The position numbers were made by a program, and so were the translations under genes. Below, piece by piece: positions 1 to 7,688 of a stretch of DNA of 15,655 bases. Under the pieces are notes generated by a model, which worked only from the letters and a program-made list of their open reading frames with translations, was not told the DNA's origin and ran no database searches. This DNA comes from an uncultured Odoribacter sp. GTDB taxonomy: Bacteria > Bacteroidota > Bacteroidia > Bacteroidales > Marinifilaceae. The stretch is from positions 1 to 15,655 of the forward strand of contig URJC01000026.1 of assembly GCA_900548135.1 (NCBI GenBank), given 5' to 3'. Positions within the stretch are counted from its first letter, which is position 1. Every line of letters starts with the position of its first letter.

Positions 1-55
1 GAACTCGTGTTACAAGAATGAAAATCTTGTGTCCTAACCCCTAGACGAACTGACC
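1..55 (-). tRNA. tRNA-Glu (anticodon UUC), 3' end cut by window edge
   Basis: The 55 bases are identical to the 5' 55 bases of the complete tRNA-Glu at 76-147, including the D arm and the anticodon stem-loop with the UUC anticodon. The last 17 or so bases (rest of the T arm and the acceptor 3' strand) lie left of the window. Only 20 bp separate it from the neighbouring copy and no promoter is visible in that spacer. The two are therefore probably processed from one transcript started at the promoter near 168-198. Confidence 0.9.
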
Positions 56-75
56 GTAGGTCTTTCAATATTTCG

Positions 76-147
76 TAGTCAGTACGAGAATCGAACTCGT
101 GTTACAAGAATGAAAATCTTGTGTCCTAACCCCTAGACGAACTGACC
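76..147 (-). tRNA. tRNA-Glu (anticodon UUC)
   Basis: Read on the minus strand this folds as a complete 72-nt tRNA. The acceptor stem starts GGTCAGT and pairs with ACTGACT. The anticodon stem CAAGA/TCTTG encloses the loop TTTTCAT, which gives anticodon TTC (reads GAA/GAG, glutamate). The T stem ACGAG/CTCGT holds the loop TTCGATT. CCA is not encoded, so it must be added enzymatically. The first acceptor pair is G-U rather than G-C. It is the upstream member of a tandem pair of identical copies. Confidence 0.95.
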
Positions 148-167
148 ATTATCTCTCTTAGCGGATG

Positions 168-198
168 CAAATATACGGCAAATTTATTTTCTGCCAAA
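168..198 (-). promoter_or_regulatory. Bacteroidota-type promoter for the tRNA-Glu pair
   Basis: On the minus strand there is a TTTG (complement of 195-198), a 19-bp spacer, and TATATTTG (complement of 168-175). This matches the Bacteroidota primary-sigma consensus TTTG-N19-21-TAnnTTTG at every defined base. Transcription would start near 161, about 14 nt before the mature 5' end of the tRNA at 147. The rest of the gap up to rsmI (199-364) is AT-rich and shows no other feature I can support. Confidence 0.8.
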
Positions 199-364
199 AA
201 AAATACATGTTTTTTTCTATTTTATCAGTAGTTTTTTCATAAATCGTTACAAATGAATGATATAAATCAATATTTATATACGTTTTATAATTTTTATCTA
301 CTCCACAAAGTATCCAAAACCCTGATCTAAAAGTATTCAAATACACCTTCAAGCACTCTTTTCT

Positions 365-1081
365 TTACACTTCTTCCTCCTCAAACTCCAGGCTTACTCC
401 ATTGGCATCATAATCTTTACCTGCAACAATCAAAACAATTTCTCCTTTCACTCCTCGTTTGGTATAATAAGCAACCAGTTCCTCCAGTGTTCCTCTTTTA
501 AATTCTTCAAACATTTTACTAATCTCACGGGCCACACAGGCATAGCGTTCCGGTCCAAAAACTTCTGCCATTTGTTCCAAGGTTTTAACCAAACGGAAAG
601 GAGATTCATAAAAAATCATAGTCCGCGTTTCTGCTAACAAAGCATTCAGTTTCTTTTGCCTTCCTTTTTTCTGAGGCAAAAAACCTTCAAAACTAAAGCG
701 GTCACAAGGAAGACCAGAGTTTACTAATGCAGGCACAAAAGCCGTAGCTCCCGGCAAACATACTGTATCGATTCCCCTCTCCACACAAGTTCTGGTCAAC
801 AGAAAACCAGGGTCAGAGATTCCCGGAGTACCGGCATCGCTGATTAAAGCAACCGTCTCTCCCCGCTCAATACGTTCTGCAACACGCTCCACCTGTTGAT
901 GTTCATTAAATTTGTGATGGGATAACAAAGGAGTGGTAATTCCATAATGTTTTAACAATTTAGCAGAAGTACGGGTATCTTCCGCCAAAATCAAATCCGC
1001 TTCTTTCAATAACCGAAGTGCACGGAGAGTAATATCTTCCATGTTGCCTACCGGTGTTGGGATTAAATACAATTTACCCAT
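365..1081 (-). CDS. rsmI: 16S rRNA (cytidine(1402)-2'-O)-methyltransferase RsmI
   Basis: RsmI uses S-adenosylmethionine to methylate the 2'-O of C1402 in the decoding centre of 16S rRNA. The protein opens with the family hallmark GKLYLIPTPVGNMEDIT, followed by LAEDTRTS at about residues 32-39 and the loop ALISDAGTPGISDPG of the tetrapyrrole-methylase fold. Later come CLPGATAFVPALVNSGL and FYESPFR, all typical of RsmI. I chose the ATG at 1081 (238 aa) because family members start right at MGKLY. An in-frame ATG at 1099 and a TTG at 1102 would add only a few unconserved residues. The length is normal for Bacteroidota, which lack the longer C-terminal extension of the E. coli enzyme. The acidic C-terminus (FEEEEV) is unremarkable. 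It appears to be transcribed alone. Confidence 0.95.
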   Translation of the reverse strand: MGKLYLIPTPVGNMEDITLRALRLLKEADLILAEDTRTSAKLLKHYGITTPLLSHHKFNEHQQVERVAERIERGETVALISDAGTPGISDPGFLLTRTCVERGIDTVCLPGATAFVPALVNSGLPCDRFSFEGFLPQKKGRQKKLNALLAETRTMIFYESPFRLVKTLEQMAEVFGPERYACVAREISKMFEEFKRGTLEELVAYYTKRGVKGEIVLIVAGKDYDANGVSLEFEEEEV

Positions 1082-1152
1082 ATTATTGTTTTTAAACATC
1101 AATTACTCAAAACAAAGAACACTCTTTTTTCTCGCTATGAATTTATTTCCGG

Positions 1153-1160
1153 CAAATGTA
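1153..1160 (-). promoter_or_regulatory. -7 element of probable rsmI promoter
   Basis: The minus strand reads TACATTTG, a full match to the Bacteroidota -7 element TAnnTTTG, 71 bp upstream of the chosen rsmI start. No TTTG lies 19-21 bp upstream. That position falls inside the heptamer array at 1164-1198, so the -33 element is weak or absent. Confidence 0.5.
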
Positions 1161-1163
1161 CGG

Positions 1164-1198
1164 ATTTACAATTTAGAATTCATGATTTAGGATTATAA
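1164..1198. repeat. Degenerate 7-bp tandem array (five units)
   Basis: On the plus strand five consecutive 7-mers run in register: ATTTACA, ATTTAGA, ATTCATG, ATTTAGG, ATTATAA. The ATT at the start of every unit is invariant, and four of five continue with T or A at position 4. The array sits in the rsmI/lipoprotein intergenic region, directly upstream of the likely rsmI -7 element. Similar 7-bp periodicity with other words occurs at 13446-13483 and about 11278-11312. Confidence 0.6.
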
Positions 1199-1283
1199 TT
1201 TGTTCCACTGTCTCATTTCCAAACATCAGCTTCAACAAATCAACTTACCATATATTGAGAGCATACCTCACCGGTAAATAAAA

Positions 1284-1315
1284 ACGCCGGAACGTTTATG
1301 TTCATGTTCCGGCGT
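1284..1315 (-). terminator. Rho-independent terminator of the lipoprotein gene
   Basis: A perfect 10-bp inverted repeat (ACGCCGGAAC at 1284-1293 and GTTCCGGCGT at 1306-1315) encloses a 12-nt loop. On the minus strand the stem is followed by a T-rich tail (TTTTTATTT). It lies 20 bp past the stop of the lipoprotein gene at 1335, as expected for its terminator. It also isolates that gene from rsmI. Confidence 0.85.
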
Positions 1316-1334
1316 CTTTAAGTCTTCTCAGAGC

Positions 1335-2912
1335 TTAGAAATCATTATAATCATCAATAACCGCCCGTACTTCCAACAGCAACTGAAAATCAAGCACAGC
1401 ATCCGCAGTCACTGTCACTACTTGATTATCAGAAGTAGAAACCATCACTTCCAACAAGATATGCTCAGTTTTTCCAAGAAAACTGGCGCGCTCACGATTC
1501 AAACTATATTTTATAACTCCTTGTTTATTTGCTTTTAAACTCTGATTGTCTTTTTCTGCAGGTATTACCAATTTTTCTCCATTTTCATCCACCAATGTCA
1601 GGTAAGGTATTTCAATATTCAAGGGAAGGCCATTTGCCGCAACAATTTTAATGACACCCGTTTCAATTTTGTCCGCATATTTCTGATCAATATCGATATC
1701 ATCCAAAGTATCCTTATAAGATAAACTTTCAGCACTAAGAGTAAAAGGAATCCTGACATAAGCATCCAAGTCGATTTCACCGTCGCTGTAAATCACATTA
1801 TCCCCGGCTTCTTCCGGATTTACCGTCACCGTACCTTGATAGGATATATCGCCTGTCGGTGGCAAGGACAAAAAGTCTACAATATTGGAATTATCCTTAT
1901 TCAGCCCTAAAGTATCAGGAACCATGATATTCAACTTATTTCCTAAAGAGATCAACTCTTTTCCTTCTTTCAATTTCAGCGTTAACTTGTCTCCTTCTGC
2001 GTTTTCTCCACTGAAAGTAGCACCGACACTCATCGGAACACCGATTCCTTTGTTACGGAGAATGATATTCAGTTCAGGTTTAGCGAACTTAAATTTACCT
2101 CCGATTTCATCCAGAAAGTCGATATCCATATTGAATTTATCCGGATCGATAGCGATCGGATCGACCGTGATTTTCCCTTCTGCTCTTTTGAATTTGAGAT
2201 TATTCAGTTTAAACTTCAAATTAAGTTCCGGACTTGATAAAGAACTTCCCTTATGAATAACAATCTTAACTATATTAAGAGAAACTTCCGGTTTAGTCCC
2301 CAGACTAAGTTCTATATCTTCCAAAGGGAGTGGTGACTTCATTTCATTGGCCTTCACTTCTCCGGCAATTTTCAACACCTTCCCCTCCTTCGTTTTTATA
2401 TTCGGGAATTCAGCTTCCAAAGTATAGGAGAATTCCGCTTGGGGAAAAATAAAATCCGCAGAAGCGACCAATTTTTTCAAAACACATTCCGATGGAATAT
2501 TCTGAATCTCAGTTACGACAGGAGTAATTGGACTATCTTCACCACCTAAAGTAATATCAGCAGGCAACGGTATTCCTGTATCCGGAATATCCACAGGCTC
2601 TGATAGATCAAAAGCAATATCTTCCGCAGGCATATCGAAGACCTGACCGATATCGATATGGTAAATACCCTCTTCGGTATATTGAATGATTAGATCATTA
2701 CCTTCTTTGACCACCACATCATCATCACCCTGATTGATTACATCCCAAAGTGTAAATTTTCCATGAGCCACTTTACCTTTCACACCAGGAGTCCATCCAT
2801 CTACCTTACCTGACCATTTATCAGCATCAAAAAGGTCAGCATCTCCACAGGAAATACCAAATAAAATCACTCCGAGCAGGATCATACATCCTTTATTTAA
2901 TCCAAATTTCAT
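1335..2912 (-). CDS. Putative outer-envelope lipoprotein, function unknown
   Basis: I do not recognise a named family. The N-terminus is a lipoprotein signal: basic start MKFGLNKG, a hydrophobic stretch at about residues 9-20, and the lipobox GISC with Cys22 as the lipidated residue. Acidic residues soon after the Cys (GDAD) resemble the export signal of Bacteroidota surface lipoproteins, so surface display is possible. The mature part, about 500 residues, is rich in alternating polar/hydrophobic beta-strand patterns with many Asp, Glu and Lys and no visible catalytic motif or transmembrane segment. Near the N-terminus lies a distinct block, AHGKFTLWDVINQGDDD. The protein may be an adhesin, a structural envelope protein or a beta-rich binding protein. 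The gene has its own promoter-like signal and a strong terminator, so it is probably monocistronic. Confidence 0.8.
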   Translation of the reverse strand: MKFGLNKGCMILLGVILFGISCGDADLFDADKWSGKVDGWTPGVKGKVAHGKFTLWDVINQGDDDVVVKEGNDLIIQYTEEGIYHIDIGQVFDMPAEDIAFDLSEPVDIPDTGIPLPADITLGGEDSPITPVVTEIQNIPSECVLKKLVASADFIFPQAEFSYTLEAEFPNIKTKEGKVLKIAGEVKANEMKSPLPLEDIELSLGTKPEVSLNIVKIVIHKGSSLSSPELNLKFKLNNLKFKRAEGKITVDPIAIDPDKFNMDIDFLDEIGGKFKFAKPELNIILRNKGIGVPMSVGATFSGENAEGDKLTLKLKEGKELISLGNKLNIMVPDTLGLNKDNSNIVDFLSLPPTGDISYQGTVTVNPEEAGDNVIYSDGEIDLDAYVRIPFTLSAESLSYKDTLDDIDIDQKYADKIETGVIKIVAANGLPLNIEIPYLTLVDENGEKLVIPAEKDNQSLKANKQGVIKYSLNRERASFLGKTEHILLEVMVSTSDNQVVTVTADAVLDFQLLLEVRAVIDDYNDF

Positions 2913-2938
2913 ATCTCTCTATATATTACACCAATATG

Positions 2939-2969
2939 CAAAATTGTGTTAAATTTTCGATATATCAAA
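2939..2969 (-). promoter_or_regulatory. Probable promoter of the lipoprotein gene
   Basis: The minus strand shows TTTG (complement of 2966-2969), a 19-bp spacer and CAATTTTG (complement of 2939-2946). This differs from TTTG-N19-TAnnTTTG only at the first base of the -7 element. Transcription would start about 20 nt upstream of the ATG at 2912. It lies in the 110-bp gap after the upstream gene, so the lipoprotein need not depend on read-through. Confidence 0.5.
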
Positions 2970-3022
2970 CTTTTGCAGGATTTTTTTCGTTACTTCCGGA
3001 AACAATCTTTCACAGCAAATCT

Positions 3023-5746
3023 TTAACGCTGAACCTTATATTTAATCACAGAACCGTCATCAGCTCCGGCAAACAAATAGAAACCTTCCTGCCCGAAAAA
3101 TACAATTGAAAAAGGAGAGTCCCCAGGAATGGGAAACCCTTTAGAGATATTTCCCTGAGCATCTAATAATAACATTTGATGCAGGAAAGCATCAGTCACT
3201 CCAATCCGGATATCCACATTCGAAAAACGGTAAATATAGGGATAATCCAAACCAGCAACGTCCAATTTCTTCTCAATGACCACCCGCCCCTTCAAATCAA
3301 CCACAAACAGACGGTCTTTATCCACAAATATACACTCTTCCGTTCCATCTCTATTGACATCAGCTACATTCATGCGGAAATGTTCACTTAACCCTTCTAC
3401 TTTGAAGCCCTTGATCTGCCCTGAAAAATTCACCAGCTGAATATTCCCGTCCCTACCTGCAAATATCAGATAAGGTTGCTTATTTTTCCGAATCAAATAA
3501 ATATCCATTTGTTCCGGCAAATCAAATACAGAAGATATTCTGACACGTTCTTTTCCTTTCCGGTCCAACACATACAAACGGTAACGATCTGCAAACACCA
3601 AATAATCCTTTCCTTCCAGACGAAAATGTTGTACTTTCGTCACAATCGGTTTATCCGTTTTCTGAGGCTCCCATCCTTTTATCATATTTCCATCCAAGCC
3701 ATACAAATATACCTTTCGGTCAGAGCAAGGAGCAAAAATCCGGTAATTTTTATTATTATCATAATCATATACCGATATACCTTGTTTACATTCTGCCCTG
3801 AAAGAAAGCGGAAACCGTCCGGCTGCATTCCCATTCCGGTCTATCAGATACATTTTGGCGGGAGTCGAAAACAAATATTGCAGTTTCCCGTTTTTGAAGA
3901 GATCCACCTGATATACCTCGCTATTAATACGTCCGTCCAGCGGCATCTTCCATAAAATGCGTCCGGCATCGTTCAACAAATAAACTGTATTGTGGTCATC
4001 TTGTACAAAAAGTTCACGTTCGCCTGTGGCATGATTGGTCACAGGCACAGGCTTCATACTCACCTTGCCGTCTAACTTAGTTTGCCACAGGACATGAGGT
4101 CTCACATCTTCCTGTATATCTTCTGTACTCAACAGGAACGTACTATACAACATCTCCCCCTCATTAGACCACTGCATAGCCAGTGCAGGAAATACAGACA
4201 ATTTTTCCATATGTGTACTTATAAAATGCTGTACTTCATCCGTTACCAACGTTTTATAAAAAGGCAACACGTCGGCAGTCCTGGCAAAATAGGCAAGATT
4301 ATATTTACCAGCAAGCTTCTTCTTCAACTGTTTATACCATTCAGCGTCCCGGACCACACTCCCATGCACATAGTCCTGAATAAACCCCTTCATTGCTTTT
4401 TCAGAAGACCCGAAAACCAGGTAGTTATCTTCTATCAGGACATAACGGCTCTTAATTTCTTCAAAAAGATTCCCCCAATAAACCGCAACTATATCATCCA
4501 CTGGTAAACGAAAATATGTGAATGCTTTTTCTCGGTCAATATTATATTGGTAGGTATATTCTTCCGTTGTCTTTCCATCAAAATGAGCATAGGCTTTCAA
4601 CATCTTTTCCAACACTATTTTTCCCAGGCTTCCGGACTTCAAAGCAGCAATCACCAGCCCATCTTTTTCCCGGGTTGCTTCATTATAGCCCAATCCAACC
4701 ATTGCAAACTCTCCTTGTAACAATTGCTGCAATTCTTCTTCCCGTTCCCGTCCAAACATTTTTATATATTGTTTTTTCCGGTCATACACCTTTTCTTTTG
4801 TCCCGGTAGAATACCGGTAAGCCTCCAAAGCAGAGAAATAGGCAGCAGGATTACTCAGATTCAACATTCCCAAAGACATCAACCGGGACGGCACAACAGC
4901 ATCAATACCAACACTCCGGGGCTGCTGTTTTTCTAAGGTCTGCATATAGGATTTTCCGCCCCCACAATGCATAAAACCATTCAGACAAATCCCCGTCTCA
5001 CTAAACTCACCATCCAACGCCCCCCATTTAAATAAATGGGTAATATCCAAATGAGAAAAGATCTTTTTAGTCTGTATATACAAAGGCAATACTTCCGTAA
5101 AAGCTGCCGTATTCAAAAAAAGATGTATATTTGCCCCTGCTGAGAAATATTTATCCAGATTCTTATACTGAGCCTTACTTTCCCCTTTAACTGCTTCCAG
5201 ATCAAACTGTTTCAACCCATCTTCAACATATAACTCTGAATCAGAAATCAATGTAATCCCTCCGCAAACAGCAAAATAAACTACTTCTTTTTTATGCTGC
5301 AATGTATAGATCTTATGTTTATCATATTTTCGGACCTTCTCCTTACCGTCAGCAAACACCTGATTCAGAAAATGGGCTACTTCATTTCGTGACAAGACAT
5401 CTTTATTATCCATCACATACAAAAAAGAAACGTCACTTTTCCCTTCCACCCGCATAGCAATCACATAAGGATAGGACATGACATACCCTTGAGTACGCAA
5501 AGTATCTGTCACCCGGCCCAACAATCGTCTCCGAAAAAATTCCAAATCGTTTCCCAAAACTTTCCTGACCTCAGGCTTTAAGACAGGCTGTGCATCTACA
5601 CTCACTACAAAAGCTGAATTATAAGGAATAAAAGAACTCTTACTGCCTGTCCGCATCTTCCCCTCCTCATTGATATACCAGATCGCAAATACGATCACAC
5701 CAATGAGTAGCAAAGCTCCTAAAGATAACCATATTCCTTTTTTCAT
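3023..5746 (-). CDS. Membrane-anchored protein with DUF3352-like region and C-terminal beta-propeller-like region
   Basis: I chose the ATG at 5746 (907 aa) because the signal-anchor starts there: MKKGIWLSLG, then a hydrophobic helix to about residue 24, then periplasmic sequence. In-frame ATGs at 5755 and 5785 are possible but add only polar residues. Residues up to about 560 look like a DUF3352-type extracytoplasmic domain, recognised from general pattern only (FIPYNSAFVVSVDAQ near the start). From about 570 to the end, short repeated blades follow the pattern of PQQ/WD-like propellers: strand, turn with N/D-G, strand. Examples are VYLLNDAGRILWKMPLDG, MYLIDRNGNAAGRFPL, VYLYGLDGNMIKGW and LFVVDLKGRVVIEKKL, plus a DVNRDGTEE loop like FG-GAP/VCBS repeats. 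A scaffold or sensing role at the periplasmic face is plausible; the function is unknown. It is divergent from hydE. Confidence 0.8.
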   Translation of the reverse strand: MKKGIWLSLGALLLIGVIVFAIWYINEEGKMRTGSKSSFIPYNSAFVVSVDAQPVLKPEVRKVLGNDLEFFRRRLLGRVTDTLRTQGYVMSYPYVIAMRVEGKSDVSFLYVMDNKDVLSRNEVAHFLNQVFADGKEKVRKYDKHKIYTLQHKKEVVYFAVCGGITLISDSELYVEDGLKQFDLEAVKGESKAQYKNLDKYFSAGANIHLFLNTAAFTEVLPLYIQTKKIFSHLDITHLFKWGALDGEFSETGICLNGFMHCGGGKSYMQTLEKQQPRSVGIDAVVPSRLMSLGMLNLSNPAAYFSALEAYRYSTGTKEKVYDRKKQYIKMFGREREEELQQLLQGEFAMVGLGYNEATREKDGLVIAALKSGSLGKIVLEKMLKAYAHFDGKTTEEYTYQYNIDREKAFTYFRLPVDDIVAVYWGNLFEEIKSRYVLIEDNYLVFGSSEKAMKGFIQDYVHGSVVRDAEWYKQLKKKLAGKYNLAYFARTADVLPFYKTLVTDEVQHFISTHMEKLSVFPALAMQWSNEGEMLYSTFLLSTEDIQEDVRPHVLWQTKLDGKVSMKPVPVTNHATGERELFVQDDHNTVYLLNDAGRILWKMPLDGRINSEVYQVDLFKNGKLQYLFSTPAKMYLIDRNGNAAGRFPLSFRAECKQGISVYDYDNNKNYRIFAPCSDRKVYLYGLDGNMIKGWEPQKTDKPIVTKVQHFRLEGKDYLVFADRYRLYVLDRKGKERVRISSVFDLPEQMDIYLIRKNKQPYLIFAGRDGNIQLVNFSGQIKGFKVEGLSEHFRMNVADVNRDGTEECIFVDKDRLFVVDLKGRVVIEKKLDVAGLDYPYIYRFSNVDIRIGVTDAFLHQMLLLDAQGNISKGFPIPGDSPFSIVFFGQEGFYLFAGADDGSVIKYKVQR

Positions 5747-5824
5747 ACAACTCATATCTGCCCGCAACAGGCTATTTGAAAACAAAAATAATAAAAAATG
5801 CCGGCTTTACAGGCATCCAGACTG

Positions 5825-5855
5825 CAAAATTATTCTTCCCTTCCCCTTAGAAAAA
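5825..5855 (-). promoter_or_regulatory. Possible promoter of the large envelope gene
   Basis: The minus strand has TAATTTTG (complement of 5825-5832), a perfect TAnnTTTG. A TTTT lies 19 bp upstream (complement of 5852-5855), one mismatch from TTTG. The leader would be about 70 nt. A second -7-like TATTTTTG (complement of 5783-5790) lies closer to the gene but has no matching -33. No convincing promoter was found for the divergent hydE; TATCTTTA at 5881 is the closest -7 candidate and lacks a -33. Confidence 0.35.
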
Positions 5856-5906
5856 GAATTCATCCGAAAAATATTTTTTATATCTTTACTTCTCTGGATA
5901 ATCATC

Positions 5907-6998
5907 ATGGAAATAAACGCATTATTAGAAAAGAAACATCCGGATATCACAGATCTGGTATATTTATTAAATTGTCAAGGGGAAGAAGAGGAAAAATTAT
6001 TTGCCTACACTCAAACCCTGCGAAATCATTTATTGGGCAATGGTGTTCACATGAGGGGATTGATTGAAATCTCCAATGTGTGTATAAAGGACTGTCTTTA
6101 CTGCGGCATCCGCAAATCAAACAGCAATGTAAAACGTTATTCCCTATCAGACCAAGACATTCTCTCTGCAGCAAGCTATGCTTTTGAACATCAATATGGT
6201 TCCATTGTCCTACAAGGAGGCGAACGCACCGATATCAATTTTATCATTCGGATAGAAAAACTGTTGAAAAACATCAAGCACCTTAGTAAACACCAACTCG
6301 GTATAACCCTATCCCTGGGAGAACAAAACGAAGACACATACAAAAGATGGTTTGATGCGGGAGCTCACCGCTATCTGCTACGGATAGAAACTTCCAACCG
6401 GGAATTATACAAAAAAATCCATCCTCAGAATGATTTGCATCATTTTGATACCCGCTTGAATTGTATCCGGCTTTTACAAAAATGTAATTATCAAACGGGA
6501 ACAGGGGTGATGATTGGCCTGCCTTTCCAAACTCCGGAAGATTTAGCACAAGATCTTTTATTTCTGAAAGAAATGAACATAGATATGGTAGGCATGGGGC
6601 CTTATCTGGAACATCATGACACACCACTCTGGGCATTACGGAAACAGTTATTGCCTCAGACTGACCGTCTGCGCCTGAGCTTGCATATGGTAAGTTGCCT
6701 ACGCCTGCTCATGCCGGATATCAACATCGCCGCTACGACAGCTTTACAAGCAATCCATCCAGAGGGACGGGAAAAAGCCTTGGCTATTGGTGCCAATGTA
6801 ATTATGCCTAATATCACTCCCCCCGACAACCGGGGTAACTACCGCCTCTATGAGAATAAACCTGGCATGAACGAAGGAACCGAGGAATCGACACTCCGAT
6901 TGATAGAAAGTGTAAAGAAAAGCGGATGCGAAATACAACTGAATGCGTGGGGAGATTCCCTGCATTACAGCCGGAAAAAGCAAGAAAAACATCTTTAA
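5907..6998 (+). CDS. hydE: [FeFe] hydrogenase H-cluster radical SAM maturase HydE
   Basis: HydE is a radical SAM enzyme that, with HydG and HydF, builds the diiron subcluster of [FeFe] hydrogenase. The CX3CX2C motif binding the SAM-cleaving [4Fe-4S] cluster is at Cys59, Cys63 and Cys66 (SNVCIKDCLYCGIRKSN). HydE hallmarks follow: VKRYSLSDQDI, SIVLQGGERTD, MIGLPFQTPEDL, DMVGMGPYLEHHDTPLWAL, NIAATTALQAIHPEGREKAL and GANVIMPNITPP. I chose the ATG at 5907 (363 aa) because the family starts shortly before the first helix; the open frame extends upstream to 5670 without similarity. The accessory C-terminal Cys triad that binds a second cluster in some HydE proteins is absent: only one Cys remains near the end. 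No hydF, hydG or hydrogenase gene is in the window, so partners must be elsewhere. The stop overlaps the convergent LysE stop by 4 bp. Confidence 0.92.
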   Translation: MEINALLEKKHPDITDLVYLLNCQGEEEEKLFAYTQTLRNHLLGNGVHMRGLIEISNVCIKDCLYCGIRKSNSNVKRYSLSDQDILSAASYAFEHQYGSIVLQGGERTDINFIIRIEKLLKNIKHLSKHQLGITLSLGEQNEDTYKRWFDAGAHRYLLRIETSNRELYKKIHPQNDLHHFDTRLNCIRLLQKCNYQTGTGVMIGLPFQTPEDLAQDLLFLKEMNIDMVGMGPYLEHHDTPLWALRKQLLPQTDRLRLSLHMVSCLRLLMPDINIAATTALQAIHPEGREKALAIGANVIMPNITPPDNRGNYRLYENKPGMNEGTEESTLRLIESVKKSGCEIQLNAWGDSLHYSRKKQEKHL

Positions 6999-7651
6999 GC
7001 CCCCGGTAACATTGATTTAAAGGGCTCGAAAGCTGCCAGAATAACCAATCCTCCCAAAATAGTAACCACAACTCCAGAAACACGGTTTATGGTGATTAGC
7101 ACCCGGAGACGGAACTTTTTCCTGAAAATATTCACCAGCGTTGAAAGGGTATACCACCATAATCCTCCTCCCACAATCACACCCGTCAAAACAAACAATT
7201 CTATACGAAAAGAAGGCGTATCCCCAAATACGGAAGCACCAGCAAAAACTGCCATAAATACGACAATAGCAACCGGATTAGATACTGTCAGAAAAAATAA
7301 AGTCAAAAAATCCCCCAACAGACCGGTCTTAGAAACCCTCTTTTTGACTCGGATTTGCTTCAAAGGATTGTCAAAATAAATTTTTAATCCCACAATGATC
7401 AGGAATATCCCTCCAATAATTTGCAAAATAAGCTCATGTGTCTGAATAATATTGACCACAAATCCCAATCCAAAGGCAGCTACTGTAGCATAAAAAAGAT
7501 CCGCACAAGCAGCTCCCATACCGGCAATAAATCCGGCCAGAGCTCCCTTCTGTAATGTCTTTTGTATAATCAGCACACCCATTGGACCTAATGGTACAGA
7601 AACCATCAAACCAATCAGTATACCCCTGAAAATATAAACAACATCGTACAT
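6995..7651 (-). CDS. LysE/RhtB-family amino-acid exporter
   Basis: This 218-residue integral membrane protein has about six hydrophobic helices and the LysE-family opening at residues 9-33, with the signature VPLGPMGVLIIQKTLQKG. A further match is the second-helix region GMGAACADLFYATVAAFGLG. Members export amino acids or related small cations using the membrane potential; the substrate cannot be read from sequence. The length is typical. The ATG at 7651 follows the fused acyltransferase gene by 37 bp on the same strand, suggesting co-transcription. Its TAA and the TAA of the convergent hydE share the palindrome TTAA at 6995-6998. No terminator hairpin separates the two genes. Confidence 0.9.
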   Translation of the reverse strand: MYDVVYIFRGILIGLMVSVPLGPMGVLIIQKTLQKGALAGFIAGMGAACADLFYATVAAFGLGFVVNIIQTHELILQIIGGIFLIIVGLKIYFDNPLKQIRVKKRVSKTGLLGDFLTLFFLTVSNPVAIVVFMAVFAGASVFGDTPSFRIELFVLTGVIVGGGLWWYTLSTLVNIFRKKFRLRVLITINRVSGVVVTILGGLVILAAFEPFKSMLPGA

Positions 7652-7688
7652 CCTTTACATCTTTTATCCAAATACAAGGCCTGCATTC

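Noticed and set aside
158..352. 64-aa minus-strand open frame left of rsmI
   Set aside because: It contains the tRNA promoter at its 3' end, is AT-rich and low in complexity, and resembles no protein.
1885..2256. 123-aa plus-strand open frame inside the lipoprotein gene
   Set aside because: Antisense shadow of a well-supported CDS; no domain and biased composition (Ser/Pro/Leu).
3476..3955. 159-aa plus-strand open frame inside the large envelope gene, with further ones at 4082-4936
   Set aside because: Antisense shadows rich in His, Ile and Gln with no conserved motif.
5670..5906. N-terminal extension of hydE on the plus strand
   Set aside because: It overlaps the divergent gene's start and shows no HydE similarity; the family starts near the ATG at 5907.
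6998..7026. AGCCC/GGGCT as a terminator between hydE and lysE
   Set aside because: Only 5 bp of stem, a long loop, and no T-run on either strand.
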